This document shows, in pieces, positions 1 through 8,940 of a stretch of 55,261 bases of DNA (position 1 is its first letter; each line of letters starts with the position of its first letter). The notes under the pieces are model-generated. The model was not told where the DNA came from. It saw nothing but the letters and a program-made list of their open reading frames with translations, and searched no databases. Source of the stretch: Leifsonia sp. TF02-11 (GTDB lineage: Bacteria > Actinomycetota > Actinomycetes > Actinomycetales > Microbacteriaceae); NCBI RefSeq assembly GCF_017565305.1, contig NZ_JAGEKP010000029.1, positions 1 to 55,261 of the forward strand, in the 5' to 3' direction. A program made the position numbers and the translations under genes.

Positions 1-982
1 GCTGGATGTCGATCTTCGCGCCCGTCAGCTTCGCCGCGAGTCGCGCGTTCTGCCCCTCTTTGCCGATGGCCAGCGACAGCTGGTAGTCGGGCACGAGGGC
101 GCGCACCGCCTTGAGCGACTCGTCGATCACGAACGCGCTGGTCACCTTGGCCGGCGAGAGCGCGCTCGAGACGAAGGTGGCCAGATCCGGCGAGTAGTCG
201 ACGATGTCGATCTTCTCGTTGTTGAGCTCGGCGGTCACGGCGCGCACGCGCTGACCGAGCTCGCCGATGCAGGCGCCCTTGGCGTTCACACCCGGCTCCG
301 TCGCGCGAACGGCGATCTTGGTGCGGTGGCCCGCCTCGCGGGCGAGCGAGACGATCTCGACGATGCCGCTGGCGATCTCGGGGACCTCCAGTGCGAACAG
401 CTTGCGGACCAGCGCCGGGTGCGTGCGCGAGACCGTGATCGACGGCCCCTTCGCGCCCTTGGCGACGCTGGTGACGTAGACGCGGATGCGCGAGCCGTGG
501 GTGTACTCCTCGCCCGGCACCTGCTCCTCGGGCGGCAGGATGGCCTCCACGCTGCCCAGGTCGATGTGCACCATGCGCGGGTTCGGGCCCTGCTGGATCA
601 CGCCGGCGACGATGTCGCCCTCACGTCCGCGGAACTCGCCGAGCACGGCGTCGTCCGCGATGTCGCGCAGCCGCTGGTTGATCACCTGCTTGGCCGCGAA
701 GGCCGCGATGCGCCCGAAGTCGCTCGGGCTGTCCTCGGCCTCGCCGATGACGTTGCCCTCGTCGTCGCGCTCGGGAACGTAAACGGTGACATGCCCGGTC
801 TTGCGGTCCAGGTGCACACGTGCGGCGGGCGGCTGGTCGCTGTGCCCGTGACGGTGGTCGGCCTGGTTGGTGTGCTTGAGATACGCGGTCAGGATGGCCT
901 GCTCGATGATCTGCACAAGCTCGTCGAACGGGATCTCCTTCTCGCGCTCCATAAGACGCAAGACGCTGAGGTCGATGTCCAT
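1..982 (-). CDS. nusA: Transcription termination/antitermination factor NusA (5' part, runs off the window)
   Basis: The first 327 codons are present and the 3' end lies beyond base 1. NusA binds RNA polymerase and nascent RNA and tunes pausing, termination and antitermination. The protein begins [20 protein letters not shown], typical of actinobacterial NusA. The N-terminal polymerase-binding domain is followed by an S1 domain (roughly residues 135-200) and KH domains. The last visible segment, [20 protein letters not shown], is the KH-type GxxG region. The ATG at 982 is preceded by a strong GAGGAGG ribosome site. In this phylum the neighbour beyond the window is usually a YlxR-like gene and infB, which cannot be checked here. 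Confidence 0.95.
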   Translation of the reverse strand, partial: MDIDLSVLRLMEREKEIPFDELVQIIEQAILTAYLKHTNQADHRHGHSDQPPAARVHLDRKTGHVTVYVPERDDEGNVIGEAEDSPSDFGRIAAFAAKQVINQRLRDIADDAVLGEFRGREGDIVAGVIQQGPNPRMVHIDLGSVEAILPPEEQVPGEEYTHGSRIRVYVTSVAKGAKGPSITVSRTHPALVRKLFALEVPEIASGIVEIVSLAREAGHRTKIAVRATEPGVNAKGACIGELGQRVRAVTAELNNEKIDIVDYSPDLATFVSSALSPAKVTSAFVIDESLKAVRALVPDYQLSLAIGKEGQNARLAAKLTGAKIDIQ

Positions 983-1091
983 GCCGGCCTCCTCTATTCA
1001 GATCTTCGCCGCCGCGCGATGGCGCGACGGACCTAGCTCTCTACGGTACCCGAGATTCCGGAGGGCCGGGACCCCGCGTACCGTGCAGGCC

Positions 1092-1874
1092 ATGAGCGCA
1101 CCAACCCGAACGGCGTCTCGCCTCGAACACAGCACGACCGTACGCGTCCTGACCCGTGTCGGACTGGCCTCCATCGGCCTCCTCCACATCCTCATCGGCG
1201 TCATCGCGCTGGCCGTCGCGAGCGGGGCGGGCGGCCAGGCCGACCAGTCCGGCGCGCTGCAGGCCGTGGCGTCCGTGCCGGGCGGCGTGTTCGTGCTCTG
1301 GCTGGTGATCGTCGGGCTGATCGTGCTCGCGGTCTGGCAGGTGCTGGTCGCGGTCACCGCCCACGGCGCGGGGACGAAACTGCTGGAGGTCGTCAAGGCG
1401 GTGGTCTACGCGGCCCTGGCGGTCGTCACGATCTCGATCGCCTCAGGCGGTCATCACAACGCCTCATCGACGGAGAAGTCGGGCAGCGCGCGACTTCTCG
1501 CGCTGCCCGGCGGCGTCTTCGTCCTCGGTCTGATCGGGCTGATCGTCGTCGCGGTGGGCGTCGGCTTCATCCGTAACGGCGTCACGCACCGTTTCGAGCG
1601 CGACCTGAAGCTGCCTCCGGATCGCTGGGCGGGGGCGATCACCGTGCTCGGGAGGGTCGGCTACATCGCCAAGGGGGTGGCCCTCCTCCTGGTCGGCGGC
1701 CTCGTCGTCGCCGGCGCGATCACCTTCGACCCCTCGAAGGCGGCCGGCCTCGACGGAAGCCTCAAAGCCCTGGCGAGCGTGCCCTACGGGGTCGTCCTCC
1801 TCGTCGCCATCGCGCTCGGACTCCTCGCGTACGGGCTGTTCTGGTGCGTTCGCGCGGTGCGGGCGCGCCTCTAG
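1092..1874 (+). CDS. DUF1206 family integral membrane protein
   Basis: 260 residues. The product has about six hydrophobic segments arranged as three similar pairs, with the recurring phrase ALPGGVFVL or SVPGGVFVL between them. This matches the triple-repeat layout of DUF1206 membrane proteins, whose function is unknown. The frame is open upstream to 867, but those residues are antisense to nusA and not membrane-like, so the ATG at 1092 (MSAPTRTASRLEH) is preferred. The TAG stop lies in a CTAG that also serves as the stop of the convergent gene, so the two coding regions overlap by 4 bp at their 3' ends. Confidence 0.8.
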   Translation: MSAPTRTASRLEHSTTVRVLTRVGLASIGLLHILIGVIALAVASGAGGQADQSGALQAVASVPGGVFVLWLVIVGLIVLAVWQVLVAVTAHGAGTKLLEVVKAVVYAALAVVTISIASGGHHNASSTEKSGSARLLALPGGVFVLGLIGLIVVAVGVGFIRNGVTHRFERDLKLPPDRWAGAITVLGRVGYIAKGVALLLVGGLVVAGAITFDPSKAAGLDGSLKALASVPYGVVLLVAIALGLLAYGLFWCVRAVRARL

Positions 1875-2773
1875 GCTCGGTTCTCGTCGCTCGCCGCACG
1901 TAGGCTTCGAGGTGAAGTCTCTGCCGGCTGCGGAAGCATCGGTCGCATCCGTGTGCCTTGCAGACGGTACGCGCGGTCGCGAAGCAGCCCCGCGATTCCG
2001 CCAGGAGTCGTGACGACCTCACGCCACCACGCCAGCTTCTCACCGGCATAGCGAAGCGGTCCGATTCTCGTGCGGTACCACAGGTCCATATCGATGGCGG
2101 CCCGTGCGACCTGTGGGCGCACTCGTGTGCCCCGCACCTGGTTGGCGATGTTTCCGCCGTGCACGACTTGGATCCACATCGGACGCGTGATCACTTCCAG
2201 GACAGGCCCGTGGTTTCGCGAAGCCGTGTGGTAATGGTCCAGGTAGACCGTACGCGGCATCTGAGCGGGCAGCCGTTTCTCTATCAACGAGATGAACGCA
2301 TTCGCTGGGGCGTCGAAACGGTAGATCGAGCCCGTCCGGTCGACCTGGAGACCGCGGTTGAGATTGACATACATCAATTCCTGCTCCGCGAAATGCGACT
2401 GGACCGTCTCGATGAAACGCATCCCGAGCGCATCGTCGCTGTCGAGGCGCGTCGTGATCAGGAACGGCGCGCTGCTGCGAGCGGCGACCTCGCGCTGCAC
2501 CAGGTCGGCGCCCCAGACCTCATGAGTGAGCACGGGCTCGAAGACTCCGCGCGACAATTCGACCATCGCCGCGATGAACTCGGCGTCGGCACGATCGTCG
2601 ATGAACACGAGCCATCGAAACTCCACGTCGCCACGCTGACGTGCCAGCGCGGCACACGCTGCCTCCCGAAAGAAGTTGTATCGATACTCGAGCCACTCGG
2701 GGTCGGCCGGCGGCGAGTCTGGTGTGAAGACCGCACTGAACCGGGTGATCACGAAGTGATCGAAACTAGGCAT
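1871..2773 (-). CDS. Putative glycosyltransferase, rhamnosyltransferase-like
   Basis: 300 residues from the ATG at 2773, chosen because GGAGG lies just upstream; an in-frame ATG eight codons earlier (2797) lacks this. The product resembles the putative rhamnosyl transferase family: MPSFDHFVITRFSA at the N-terminus, WLVFIDDRAD near residue 60, and TTRLDSDDALG near residue 110. The last is a DxD-like sugar-nucleotide motif. No signal peptide or membrane segment is seen, so it probably acts in the cytosol or at the membrane face on cell-surface glycans. It follows the ABC exporter genes on the same strand after 75 bp. The acceptor and donor are unknown, and the family call is from motif recognition only. 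Confidence 0.6.
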   Translation of the reverse strand: MPSFDHFVITRFSAVFTPDSPPADPEWLEYRYNFFREAACAALARQRGDVEFRWLVFIDDRADAEFIAAMVELSRGVFEPVLTHEVWGADLVQREVAARSSAPFLITTRLDSDDALGMRFIETVQSHFAEQELMYVNLNRGLQVDRTGSIYRFDAPANAFISLIEKRLPAQMPRTVYLDHYHTASRNHGPVLEVITRPMWIQVVHGGNIANQVRGTRVRPQVARAAIDMDLWYRTRIGPLRYAGEKLAWWREVVTTPGGIAGLLRDRAYRLQGTRMRPMLPQPAETSPRSLRAASDENRA

Positions 2774-2848
2774 CGCGCCTCCTGGAATCGAGATCAATGT
2801 TACATCTCGAACGCGATACGCATTACGGTGACCGGAAGGTCGCGCGGA

Positions 2849-4843
2849 CTACGCCTCCTCCTCCGCCGGCGCCGCGAACTGCGCGTTGTAGAGCGTGTAG
2901 TACGCCCCGCCGCGCGCCAGCAGCTCCGCGTGGGTGCCTTGCTCGACGATCGTCCCGGCCTCCATCACCAGGATGAGGTCGGCGTCGCGGATAGTGGACA
3001 GCCGGTGCGCGATCACGAAGGACGTGCGATCGGCGCGCAGGGCGCTCATGGCCTTCTGCACGAGCAGTTCGGTGCGCGTGTCGACCGACGACGTCGCCTC
3101 GTCGAGGATCAGCACGCTCGGCCGCGCGAGGAACGCCCGCGCGATCGTGAGCAGCTGCTTCTCGCCCGCCGAGATGTTCGAGCCCTCGTCGTCCAGCACG
3201 GTGTCGTAACCGTCGGGCAGCGAGTGCACGAAGCGATCGACGTAGGTTGCGCGTGCCGCGTCGAGGATCTCCTCCTCGGTGGCGTCGGGCCGGCCGTACG
3301 CGATGTTCTCGCGGATCGTGCCCTTGAACAGCCAGGTGTCCTGGAGCACCATCCCCATCCGCTCGCGGAGGTCGTGTCGTGTCATCGACGCGATGTCGAC
3401 GCCATCCAGGGTGATGCGTCCGGAGTCGAGGTCGTAGAAGCGCATCATCAGATTCACCAGGGTCGTCTTGCCTGCCCCGGTCGGGCCGACGATCGCGACC
3501 GTCTGGCCGGGTTCCGCGACCAGGGAGAGGTTCTCGATGAGCGGCTTGTCCGGCACGTACCGGAAGGAGACGTCCTCGAACGCGAGCCTCCCCTGGGTGC
3601 CCTCCGGGTTCTCCGGCTCGGCCGGGTCGGCGCTCTGCTCGTCGGCGTCGAGCAGCTCGAACACGCGCTCGGCGCTGGCGACGCCGGACTGCAGCAGGTT
3701 CGCCATGGAGCCCAGCTGCGTCAGCGGCTGGGTGAACTGACGCGAGTACTGGATGAACGCCGTCACGTCGCCGAGCTGCATCGCGCCGTTGGCGACCTGC
3801 AGTCCGCCGACCACCGCGATGGCCACGTACATGAGGTTCCCGACGAACATCATCGACGGCATGATCAGGCCGGAGATGAACTGCGCACCGAAGCTCGCCT
3901 GGTACATCTCCTGGTTCTTCTCGCGGAACCGCTCCTCCACCTCGCGGTGACGGCCGAACACCTTGACGAGCGAGTGGCCGGTGAAGGCCTCCTCGATCTG
4001 GCCGTTGAGCTCGCCCGTGCCGCGCCACTGGGCCACGAACAGCTTCTGCGAGCGCTTCGCGATCAGGGTCGTGACGAGCAGCGTGAGCGGGATGGTGACC
4101 AGGGCGATCACCGCCAGCAGCGGCGACACCACGAACATCATCACGGTCACGCCGATCACGGTCAGCAGCGACGTGAGCAGCTGGCTCAGGGTCTGCTGGA
4201 GGGTCTGCGAGATGTTGTCGATGTCGTTGGTGACCCGGCTCAGCAGCTCGCCGCGCTGCATCCTGTCGAAGTAGGTCAGCGGGAGCCGGTGGATCTTCGC
4301 CTCAACGTCCTGACGCAGCCGGTACACGGTGCGCTGGGTGATCCCGTTCAGGATGTAGCCCTGCAGGTAGCTGAAGACCGACGACGCGATGTAGAGCGCC
4401 AGCACCCACATCAGGACGTGGCCGACGGCCGCGAAGTCGATGCCGGCGCCCGGCGTCAGTGTCGTCCCCGAGATCAGGTCGGCGCGCTGGCCCTGGCCGC
4501 TCGCACGCAGGTTCGCGATTGCCTGCGCCTGTGTCTGTCCCGGCTTGAGCTGTGCCGAGATCGCGCCGGAGAAGACGAGGTTGATCGCATTGCCGAGGAG
4601 CTTCGGGCCGAGCACGGCGAAGAACACGCTCACGACGGCGAGCAGCGTGACGAATACGATGCCGACACGCTCCGGGCGCAGCCGGCCGGCGAGCCGCTTC
4701 GCGGACGGCCCGAAGTTGAGGGACTTGTCGCCCGGCATCGTCATGCCGCCGAACGGGCCGCCGCCTCCCGGGCCACGCCGCACCGGTGTGCGGACCGGGG
4801 CCTGCGTCGTCGCGCCGCGATCGGCGCCGTCGTCGCGGCTCAT
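2849..4843 (-). CDS. ABC exporter half-transporter, second subunit (TMD-NBD fusion)
   Basis: 664 residues. A Gly/Arg-rich N-terminal tail of about 50 residues precedes six predicted membrane helices (ABC transporter type-1 domain). The nucleotide-binding domain carries GPTGAGKTTLVN (Walker A), ISAGEKQLLTIARAF (signature) and VLILDEATSSVD (Walker B with catalytic Glu). The signature is SAGE rather than SGGQ. The start at 4843 overlaps the stop of the upstream half-transporter by 4 bp (ATGA), so the two are translationally coupled and probably form a heterodimer. The substrate is unknown; this class includes drug and lipid exporters. The operon is headed by a TetR repressor, which favours inducible efflux. 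Confidence 0.9.
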   Translation of the reverse strand: MSRDDGADRGATTQAPVRTPVRRGPGGGGPFGGMTMPGDKSLNFGPSAKRLAGRLRPERVGIVFVTLLAVVSVFFAVLGPKLLGNAINLVFSGAISAQLKPGQTQAQAIANLRASGQGQRADLISGTTLTPGAGIDFAAVGHVLMWVLALYIASSVFSYLQGYILNGITQRTVYRLRQDVEAKIHRLPLTYFDRMQRGELLSRVTNDIDNISQTLQQTLSQLLTSLLTVIGVTVMMFVVSPLLAVIALVTIPLTLLVTTLIAKRSQKLFVAQWRGTGELNGQIEEAFTGHSLVKVFGRHREVEERFREKNQEMYQASFGAQFISGLIMPSMMFVGNLMYVAIAVVGGLQVANGAMQLGDVTAFIQYSRQFTQPLTQLGSMANLLQSGVASAERVFELLDADEQSADPAEPENPEGTQGRLAFEDVSFRYVPDKPLIENLSLVAEPGQTVAIVGPTGAGKTTLVNLMMRFYDLDSGRITLDGVDIASMTRHDLRERMGMVLQDTWLFKGTIRENIAYGRPDATEEEILDAARATYVDRFVHSLPDGYDTVLDDEGSNISAGEKQLLTIARAFLARPSVLILDEATSSVDTRTELLVQKAMSALRADRTSFVIAHRLSTIRDADLILVMEAGTIVEQGTHAELLARGGAYYTLYNAQFAAPAEEEA

Positions 4844-6573
4844 GCCGCCTCCTCCGCGGCTAGCTGCGACGAGACGATCTCGGCGTAGGTCGGGTTGTTC
4901 TCGACGAGCTCGGCGTGGGTGCCGTGGCCGACGACGCGCCCGTCGTCGAGCACGATGATCTGATCGGCATCGACGATGGTGGACACGCGCTGGGCCACGA
5001 CGATCATGGTCGCCTCTGCCTCGCTGCGTGCGAGCGCCTGCCTGAGTCTCGCGTCCGTGGCGGTGTCGAGCGCCGAGAACGAGTCGTCGAAGATGAAGAT
5101 CTCTGGCTTGCTCACCAGCGCGCGGGCGATCGCGAGCCGCTGTCGCTGCCCACCGGACACGTTCGTGCCGCCCTGGGCGATCGGTCCGTCCAGCTTCTCG
5201 GGCATCTCGTCGACGAAGCCCTTCGCCTGCGCGATCTCGAGCGCGCGCCAGAGCTCGTCGTCCGTCGCGTTCGGGTTGCCGTACCGGAGATTGGTCGCGA
5301 CCGTTCCGGAGAAGAGATACGGCTTCTGCGGAACCAGACCGATGCGCGACCAGAGGAGCTCGGGGTCCAGCTCGGCGACATCCACCCCGTCGACCAGCAC
5401 GATCCCGCTCGTGGCGTCGAACAAGCGCGGGATGAGGTTGATCAGCGTGGTCTTGCCCGCGCCGGTGCTGCCGATGATCGCGGTCGTCTTGCCCGCCTCC
5501 GCGAAGAACGTCACGTCGCTGAGCACCGGCTGCTCGGCACCGGGGTACGAGAAGCCGACGCCGACGAACTCGACAGTCCCCGTCGCGGAGACCTCCGTCA
5601 CCGGGTTCGCCGGCACAGCGACCGACGGCTCGGTGTTCAGCACCTGGCCGATGCGGTCGGCGCAGACCGCCGCGCGCGGGACGAGGACGGCCATCATCGT
5701 GGACATCATCACGCCCATGAGGATCTGCATGAGGTACTGCAGGAACGCCGTCAGCGTGCCGATCTGCATGGACCCGTCGGCGACCCGGTACGCGCCGAAC
5801 CAGATCACCGCGACGCTGGAGACATTGAGCACGAGCATCACAATCGGGAACATCAGTGCGAACAGCCGGCCCGCCCGGATCGCGGTGTCGGTCACCTGGT
5901 CGTTCGCGACCGTGAAACGCGCGGTCTCGACGTCCTCGCGCACGAATGCCCTGACCACGCGGATACCGCTGAGCTGCTCGCGCAGCACCCGGTTCACCCG
6001 GTCGATCCGCTCCTGCATCATGCGGAACAACGGCACCATCCTGACGATGATCAGGCTCACCGCGATCAGCAGGACGGGGACGCTCACGGCGATCAGCCAC
6101 GACAGCTGGATGTCCTGGCGCATCGCCAGGACGATCCCGCCGATGGCCAGGATCGGTGCGGAGACGAGCAGGGTGCAGGTCATCAGCACGAGCATCTGCA
6201 CCTGCTGCACGTCGTTCGTGTTGCGGGTGATCAGCGATGGGGCGCCGAAGTGGGTGACCTCCCGCTCGGAGAACTCGCCGACACGGTGGAAGATCGCGCC
6301 GCGCAGGTCGCGGCCCACCAGCATCGCGACCTTCGCGCCGAAGTAGACGGCGGTGATCGAGCACGCGATCTGGACGATCGTGACCCCGAGCATCTCCGCG
6401 CCGGTCGACAGGATGTAGCCGGTGTCGCCCTTGGCGATGCCGTTGTCGACGATGTCGGCGTTCAGGGTGGGCAGCCATAGCGAGAGCAGCGACTGCGCCA
6501 GCTGGAAGACCACCACCCCGACGAGGAGCGGCCAGTGCGGCCGGAGGAACCGGCCGAGGAGTTTCAGGAGCAT
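4840..6573 (-). CDS. ABC exporter half-transporter, first subunit (TMD-NBD fusion)
   Basis: 577 residues starting MLLKLLGRFLRPHWPLLVG. Six membrane helices are followed by a nucleotide-binding domain with GSTGAGKTTLINL (Walker A), VSGGQRQRLAIARAL (signature) and EIFIFDDSFSALD (Walker B). The residue after the Walker B Asp is Asp, not the catalytic Glu. Its partner has the Glu but a non-standard signature, so one composite ATP site should be degenerate, as in heterodimeric bacterial exporters. The ATG at 6573 lies inside the last codons of the tetR gene (10-bp overlap), with AGGGAGAG upstream. Confidence 0.9.
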   Translation of the reverse strand: MLLKLLGRFLRPHWPLLVGVVVFQLAQSLLSLWLPTLNADIVDNGIAKGDTGYILSTGAEMLGVTIVQIACSITAVYFGAKVAMLVGRDLRGAIFHRVGEFSEREVTHFGAPSLITRNTNDVQQVQMLVLMTCTLLVSAPILAIGGIVLAMRQDIQLSWLIAVSVPVLLIAVSLIIVRMVPLFRMMQERIDRVNRVLREQLSGIRVVRAFVREDVETARFTVANDQVTDTAIRAGRLFALMFPIVMLVLNVSSVAVIWFGAYRVADGSMQIGTLTAFLQYLMQILMGVMMSTMMAVLVPRAAVCADRIGQVLNTEPSVAVPANPVTEVSATGTVEFVGVGFSYPGAEQPVLSDVTFFAEAGKTTAIIGSTGAGKTTLINLIPRLFDATSGIVLVDGVDVAELDPELLWSRIGLVPQKPYLFSGTVATNLRYGNPNATDDELWRALEIAQAKGFVDEMPEKLDGPIAQGGTNVSGGQRQRLAIARALVSKPEIFIFDDSFSALDTATDARLRQALARSEAEATMIVVAQRVSTIVDADQIIVLDDGRVVGHGTHAELVENNPTYAEIVSSQLAAEEAA

Positions 6574-7262
6574 CGTGGCTCTCCCTGCTGCGCCGCGGTC
6601 GCGGCGGTCGTCGGTGTGTAGATCGCGAACGGTCGGCCGGCGACGCCCACGAGGGCGATCCTGGCCAGTTCGTCGACGCTGAACTCGATTCCGTCGTTCA
6701 ACGCGGGGAAGGCGGACGAGAAGCTGATGAGGCGGAGGATGTGGGCGACGCGCTCCGGCGGCCAGTTCAGATCGTCGGCCTCCGGCGCGAGGATCGTGGC
6801 GATGATGGCGGCGAACTCGGTGCGCTCCTGCGGCACCGGCGGACGCTCGTGACCCACGACCGCCATGATCCGCATGACGTTCGTGAAACGCTCGCGCAGC
6901 AGGTAGACGATCGCGCGGACCTTGTTCTCGATCGGGAGGGCCGGGTCGATGGCGCGCAACGCATCGCGGAGCGGCTCCGGGTCGAGGTACTTCTCGACGG
7001 CCGCCCGGACGAGGGTGTCTTTGTCGCCGAACGCCCGCCAGATCGTGCCCTCCGCGATCCCGGCCGCTTCGGCGATCTGCCGGGAGGTCACGCCCCTGCC
7101 GTGCTCGACGAGCAGTGGGATGACAGCGTCGATGATCATGGCCTTGCGGTCCTCCGGCGCGAGCGGCTGTGCGCGGGTGCGCACGGGAAGATCGGCCTCC
7201 GATCCCGCGTCCGGTCGGGCCGCCGTCGCGGTCTCCGCGTGCGTCTCCACACCAGTGTTCAC
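6564..7262 (-). CDS. TetR family regulator of the ABC exporter operon
   Basis: 232 residues. The helix-turn-helix lies near residues 45-90 (VTSRQIAEAAGIAEGTIWRAFGDKD), and the remainder is the usual helical ligand-binding domain. The start is a GTG at 7262. No ribosome site is visible, and a -10-like hexamer (TACGAT) ends only 7 nt upstream, which suggests a leaderless transcript. The stop overlaps the first ABC gene, so regulator and transporter form one operon. A 16-bp inverted repeat lies in the promoter, so autoregulation and control of the exporter are likely. The inducing ligand is unknown. Confidence 0.88.
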   Translation of the reverse strand: MNTGVETHAETATAARPDAGSEADLPVRTRAQPLAPEDRKAMIIDAVIPLLVEHGRGVTSRQIAEAAGIAEGTIWRAFGDKDTLVRAAVEKYLDPEPLRDALRAIDPALPIENKVRAIVYLLRERFTNVMRIMAVVGHERPPVPQERTEFAAIIATILAPEADDLNWPPERVAHILRLISFSSAFPALNDGIEFSVDELARIALVGVAGRPFAIYTPTTAATAAQQGEPRCS

Positions 7263-7269
7263 GAGCAGG

Positions 7270-7299
7270 ATCGTAGGCGGAGTGAGTGCTCACTCACAA
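7270..7299 (-). promoter_or_regulatory. tetR-ABC promoter with embedded TetR operator
   Basis: On the minus strand, TTGTGA (7299-7294) and TACGAT (7275-7270) are spaced by 18 bp. Between and across them lies GTGAGTG-CT-CACTCAC (7282-7297), a perfect inverted repeat with 7-bp arms and a 2-bp centre. Its size and symmetry suit a TetR dimer, and binding would block the promoter. The expected transcript start coincides with the GTG start of tetR. Confidence 0.65.
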
Positions 7300-7339
7300 G
7301 CGTGCGACTGTTCGCCCAGAGCGAACATGCCGCCAGAGC

Positions 7340-8311
7340 TCAGGATCGGCGCGGGAAGAAGCCTGAGATGGTCTCCAGTTCGTCGGCCGTGGGCGACCAG
7401 GAGGTTGCCGCCTCGGCGTTCGCCACGATCTGCTCGGGGCGTGTCGCACCGGCGATGACGCTCGTGAGACCCGGCTGGGCGAGCAGCCAGGCGAAGGTCG
7501 CCGCCAGCATCGTGACCCCGCGTTCGTCGCAGAACGCCTGGTACTGCTCGATGGCATCCCACGGCGCGTCGTCGAGCAGATGCTTGCGCTGCATCATGAT
7601 CCGGCTGTCCGCCGGGCCGCCCGTGCGGCTGAACTTGCCCGTGAACAGGCCGTTGTAGAGCGGGAAGAAGGGTAGGAACCCGAGCCCGTACGCGTTGACC
7701 GCCGGAAGCACCTCGCGCTCCACGTCGCGCTCCAGGAGGCTGTACTCGTTCTGCGCGGAGATGAAGCGCGGATGCCCGGCGAGCCGCCCGGTGAACTCCG
7801 CCTCGGCGATCTGCCAGCCGGCGAGGTTGGAGTGACCGATGTAGCGGATCTTGCCCTCGGTGATGAGGTCGTCGAGCGTGGCGAGTGTCTCTTCGATGGG
7901 AGTCGTGGGGTCGGGGCGGTGCAGCTGGTACAGGTCGATCCAGTCCGTTCGCAGGCGTCGGAGGGAGGCCTCGACGGCGAGGCGGATGTACCGCCGAGAG
8001 CCGCGCACGCCCCAGTCGGGACCGTTGGCGCCCGCCATGTCCATCCCGAACTTGGTGGCGAGCACGATCTTGTCGCGCCTGCCCTCGAGCGACGCACCCA
8101 TCAGGGTCTCGGAGAGGCCGCGCTCCTTCCCGTAGATGTCGGCGGTGTCGAAGAAGGTCACTCCGGCGTCGATCGCCGCGCCGATGACGGCATCGGTGCC
8201 CTCCTGAGTCTCGGTGGCGGTGCCTGCACGCCCGAAGTTGTTGCAGCCGAGGCCGATCGTGGAGACGACCAGACCGGAGGGTCCGAGGGTGCGGTATTCG
8301 ATGTTCGCCAT
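7340..8311 (-). CDS. Aldo/keto reductase
   Basis: 323 residues, normal for the family. It is expected to be an NADPH-dependent oxidoreductase with a (beta/alpha)8 barrel. The catalytic tetrad can be placed at Asp55 and Tyr60 (FFDTADIYG), Lys87 (VLATKFG) and His131 (LYQLHRPDP). The C-terminal SVIAGATRPEQI segment matches the nucleotide-binding end of the YghZ/Tas-like group. It stands alone between the tetR promoter and the divergent ogt gene. The substrate cannot be deduced. Confidence 0.9.
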   Translation of the reverse strand: MANIEYRTLGPSGLVVSTIGLGCNNFGRAGTATETQEGTDAVIGAAIDAGVTFFDTADIYGKERGLSETLMGASLEGRRDKIVLATKFGMDMAGANGPDWGVRGSRRYIRLAVEASLRRLRTDWIDLYQLHRPDPTTPIEETLATLDDLITEGKIRYIGHSNLAGWQIAEAEFTGRLAGHPRFISAQNEYSLLERDVEREVLPAVNAYGLGFLPFFPLYNGLFTGKFSRTGGPADSRIMMQRKHLLDDAPWDAIEQYQAFCDERGVTMLAATFAWLLAQPGLTSVIAGATRPEQIVANAEAATSWSPTADELETISGFFPRRS

Positions 8312-8430
8312 GCCGTCGAGTCTAGGCAGCGCGGTACCCGCGATCGAATCGAGAACTCCTCCCCAGGGCCGGCTTCGAACGACTTATCCCCGGTGTCCGA
8401 TTTCCGCGAGTGGCTGTCGGACGCCCGCCC

Positions 8431-8442
8431 TAGAGTCGATCC
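8431..8442 (+). promoter_or_regulatory. Candidate -10 element of a leaderless ogt-tag transcript
   Basis: TAGAGT lies 6 nt before the ATG of ogt. The same hexamer lies 7 nt before the cysK start (33940-33945). No ribosome site fits between it and the ATG. No convincing -35 hexamer is seen. Leaderless mRNAs are common in Actinobacteria. Confidence 0.35.
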
Positions 8443-8940
8443 ATGAGCAGTTCCTTCTCGTACCTTCTCCGCATTCCGAGCCCGATCGGCCGCATCGAGC
8501 TGACCGCAGACGACACCGCGGTCACGTCGCTCTCGATCGCACGCGACGACGTGCTCCCGCTCGACGATCACCCCGAACGCAGCTCGGCCGTGCTCGACGA
8601 CACGGCCGCACAGCTCGAGGAGTACTTCGCCGGCACACGCCGCTCTTTCGACGTCCCCGTCCACCTGGCCGGCACACCCTTCCGCACGGCGGTCTGGGAA
8701 CGCCTGTCTGGGCTGGAGTACGGCACTCTCACGACGTACGGGGAGCTCGGTCTCGCGATCGGGCGCCCCGGCTACGGTCGAGCCATCGGGGGCGCGGTCG
8801 GCGCCAATCCCATCCCGATCATCATCGGGTGCCACCGAGTGCTGTCGTCGACGGGCAAGATCACCGGATACAGCGGCGGAGAGGGCATCCCCACCAAACT
8901 CTGGCTGCTCGAGCACGAGGGGATCACACTGGCCGCATGA
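8443..8940 (+). CDS. ogt: Methylated-DNA--protein-cysteine methyltransferase
   Basis: 165 residues. It repairs O6-alkylguanine by transferring the alkyl group to its own cysteine in a single-turnover reaction. The acceptor is Cys130 in IIIGCHRVLSSTGKITGYSGG. The usual family motif is PCHRV; here Gly replaces the Pro. The winged-helix region TTYGELGLAIGRPGYGRAIG precedes it. The TGA stop overlaps the ATG of the next gene (ATGA), so it forms a two-gene alkylation-repair unit with tag. Confidence 0.92.
   Translation: MSSSFSYLLRIPSPIGRIELTADDTAVTSLSIARDDVLPLDDHPERSSAVLDDTAAQLEEYFAGTRRSFDVPVHLAGTPFRTAVWERLSGLEYGTLTTYGELGLAIGRPGYGRAIGGAVGANPIPIIIGCHRVLSSTGKITGYSGGEGIPTKLWLLEHEGITLAA

Noticed and set aside
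1958-4888. A 976-codon open frame on the plus strand
   Set aside because: It is antisense to the glycosyltransferase and ABC genes. Its composition (Arg, His, Asp, Val rich) is what reverse-strand reading of high-GC genes gives, and no domain is recognisable.
4844-6478. Extension of the second ABC protein to 1209 residues
   Set aside because: The extra N-terminal part is the first ABC gene read in the wrong frame. The ATG at 4843 in an ATGA overlap is the natural start.
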